Below, one piece after another: positions 45,167-46,589 of a stretch of DNA of 46,589 bases. Numbering within the stretch: the stretch's first letter is position 1; every line of letters begins with the position of its first letter. Source of the DNA: Hellea sp. (GTDB lineage: Bacteria > Pseudomonadota > Alphaproteobacteria > Caulobacterales > Maricaulaceae); the NCBI GenBank assembly GCA_020631215.1, contig JAHDHS010000018.1, positions 1 to 46,589 of the forward strand, in the 5' to 3' direction. Below the pieces are notes generated by a model, which worked only from the letters and a program-made list of their open reading frames with translations, did no database searches and was not told where the DNA came from. Both the position numbers and the translations under genes were made by a program.

Positions 45167-46257
45167 TAGTTCAGTGTCAGAGTCTTAAGACCTGTGACAT
45201 CTGTGCGCCACTGGGCATGTTCCGCATCATTCATCGGGATCAGGCCTTTTTCAGTTAGATAACCGTCAGCACCGCTGGCGCGAGGGCTCATAAACTCGTC
45301 CAAATATTCCTGAATACCTGGCACGACGCCTACATGATCTTTCTTTACATAGAAAAACAGAGAGCGTGAAACCGGATAGTCACCGCTCGCGATATTTTCA
45401 AATGTCGGGGCTTTTCCATTGATCGTGCTTCCTTGCACAGATTCAGCGTTTTGCTCTAGGAAGCTAAACCCGAAAATGCCGAAAGCATCTGGATTAGCGT
45501 TCAGTTTTTGAACGATTAGGTTGTCATTCTCTCCGGCCTCTACAAAGGCATCATCTTCGCGGATGGTGTGACACAGAGACTTGTAAGCCGCTTTGTCAGC
45601 TTTTTTCATCGCTTTGATCCAGTCAAAGGTCTTGCAGCCGCCTTCCATGGCAAGCTCGACAAAGGCGTCACGCGTACCAGAGGTTGGGGGAGGGCCCATG
45701 ACTTCGATGCGCAAATTCGGCAGATCAGGATTGACTTCATTCCAGGTTTTATATGGGTTGGCCTGAAGGCTGCCATCATCCGCAGGCACGTCTTTGGCGA
45801 GTGCCAGAAAAACATCTCTCAGGGACAGTTCCATTGGGTCTGATTTGCGTGAGTTCGCCAGAACAATTCCATCATAGCCGACTTTAACTTCGACGATGTC
45901 ATTGATGCCGTTTTTCGCACAATTTTCGACTTCCGAGCTTTTAATACGGCGAGAGGCATTTGTGATGTCAGGGTGATTGACGCCTGTGCCTGAACAGAAC
46001 AGCTTTAAACCGCCGCCTGAACCCGTGCTTTCCACGACAGGTGTTTTAAAGGCTGTTGTCCGGCCAAAATTCTCTGCGACTGTGGTCGCGAAAGGATAGA
46101 CTGTCGAAGAGCCGACGATTTTAATTTGATCCCGTCCGCTTGGCGCATTAGTCACGGCCTTAGCTGTAGAATTCTCAGATTTAGAGGCGTCATTGCCTCC
46201 ACCGCAGGCTACGAGGCTAATTGCAAGCAGGCTGGCGGCTATAGATTTGTATAACAT
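45166..46257 (-). CDS. pstS: phosphate-binding lipoprotein PstS
   Basis: A 363-residue substrate-binding protein starting at ATG 46257, with GGAG seven bases upstream (TTG 46281 is an unlikely longer start). A lipoprotein signal ends in LVACGGG. The mature protein has KIVGSSTVYPFATTVAENFG and VESTGSGGGLKLFC, plus GPPPTSGTRDAFVELAM, the phosphate-binding loops of PstS. Composition suggests a large periplasmic binding domain. First gene of the pst operon, under a PHO box. Confidence 0.96.
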   Translation of the reverse strand: MLYKSIAASLLAISLVACGGGNDASKSENSTAKAVTNAPSGRDQIKIVGSSTVYPFATTVAENFGRTTAFKTPVVESTGSGGGLKLFCSGTGVNHPDITNASRRIKSSEVENCAKNGINDIVEVKVGYDGIVLANSRKSDPMELSLRDVFLALAKDVPADDGSLQANPYKTWNEVNPDLPNLRIEVMGPPPTSGTRDAFVELAMEGGCKTFDWIKAMKKADKAAYKSLCHTIREDDAFVEAGENDNLIVQKLNANPDAFGIFGFSFLEQNAESVQGSTINGKAPTFENIASGDYPVSRSLFFYVKKDHVGVVPGIQEYLDEFMSPRASGADGYLTEKGLIPMNDAEHAQWRTDVTGLKTLTLN

Positions 46258-46589
46258 TGTTTTCTCCGTCAACGACGACACTGTTTCGTCTGTGATAAGC
46301 TTTTTTGCCTGTCGAGCGGGGTTTTAGGAATTACTGTGAAAAGAAAATGTCAGTTTTACAAAGGATTTATGACAAAATCAGCTTGGGCTTCATTTGCCTG
46401 CATTGGCTCCACACACAATATAAATTGCTTTTAAGGTGTGTTCACGATATCATCGGTATAAGTTATTGTTTTATGCTGTTTTCAAAAATACAATCCTCAC
46501 CTTTCAAAACTCGCCTATATTCATCTTGTTCCTCTCACAGGGGCAGGCAAGTGATCGTTGGCTGGCTGGTGAGGGGACGGCGTTTGCCG
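46258..46589. other. pst upstream region, window end
   Basis: This 332-base stretch holds the pstS leader and the PHO box at 46343-46375. The remainder (46376-46540) is AT-rich with no clear gene. From GTG 46551, preceded by GGGGCAGG, a plus-strand frame stays open for 13 codons to the window edge and may be the start of another gene, but that is too short to call. Confidence 0.6.
46343..46375 (-). promoter_or_regulatory. PHO box (three 11-bp repeats) upstream of pstS
   Basis: On the minus strand, three consecutive 11-mers run from 46375 down: TTGTCATAAAT, CCTTTGTAAAA, CTGACATTTTC. The first fits the PhoB half-site (C/T)TGTCAT with an AT-rich tail; the others are degenerate. The site ends about 85 bases before the pstS ATG, leaving room for a -10 such as TAATTC. 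This is where a PhoB-activated promoter would be expected. Confidence 0.7.

Noticed and set aside
46551-46589. Possible start of a plus-strand gene at GTG 46551
   Set aside because: Only 13 codons before the window ends; cannot be distinguished from chance.

Overview
The window looks like a chromosomal segment of a marine-type alphaproteobacterium, probably in or near the Caulobacterales/Hyphomonadaceae. This placement is an inference. It rests on gene content: cysE followed by a DUF3126 gene, CrtW/CrtZ astaxanthin-type carotenoid genes, a DmdA-like demethylase, an unusually long PstA, a SUF operon with SufT, and Hyphomonad-like REP palindromes. Most of the sequence is ordinary core metabolism, densely packed, with many ATGA or TAATG stop/start overlaps. 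I see no CRISPR array, prophage, insertion sequence or rRNA.

Layout. (1) 3-6570 (+): an extended SUF iron-sulfur cluster operon. It opens with the last 25 codons of sufB. Five extra genes follow (two lipoproteins, an unknown protein, a Rid-family protein and a small membrane protein), then sufC, sufD, a 56-residue membrane protein, sufS, sufT and sufA. Two REP-type palindromes sit inside the operon. (2) 6580-6667 (-): tRNA-Leu(UAA). (3) 6801-10757 (+): sulfate activation by cysD (with an N-terminal helix-turn-helix-like extension), a fused cysN-cysC, and a DHH phosphoesterase that could clear PAP. (4) 10786-18723: assorted genes: a DUF6265-like lipoprotein, a hydrolase, an acyltransferase 3, queF, cysE, DUF3126, a gamma-carbonic anhydrase-like protein, a GYF-domain protein, a rhomboid protease, a membrane protein and a patatin. 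(5) 18724-19742: a 1-kb intergenic region dense in repeats and hairpins. (6) 19743-26953 (+): guaB, MAPEG, rsmB-like, guaA, a membrane protein, a GST, a TfoX-N protein and a hydrolase. (7) 26950-33378 (-): a DEAD-box helicase, and upstream of it a tightly coupled crtE / ABC-2 ATPase / ABC-2 permease / crtW / crtZ / aat operon. (8) 33536-37721 (-): a DmdA/GcvT-like protein, an Lrp/AsnC regulator, and a large FAN1-like nuclease fused to a DEDDh exonuclease. (9) 37782-41380: SRPBCC, DUF1214 and SDR genes, with a divergent sulfotransferase. (10) 41387-46257 (-): pstS-pstC-pstA-pstB-phoU with a three-repeat PHO box upstream of pstS.

Functional themes. Sulfur is the strongest theme: cysteine synthesis (cysE), sulfate activation (cysD, cysNC), possible PAP removal (DHH), PAPS use (sulfotransferase), cysteine desulfuration (sufS) and possibly DMSP demethylation. 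Second is carotenoid tailoring coupled to an ABC exporter of unknown substrate. Third is phosphate uptake under PhoB.

The most novel-looking items are the HTH-CysD fusion with a palindrome just upstream of its start, the FAN1-DEDDh exonuclease fusion, the ABC-2 exporter embedded in the carotenoid operon, and the five-gene insertion between sufB and sufC. All functional calls come from reading motifs by eye; no database search was run.
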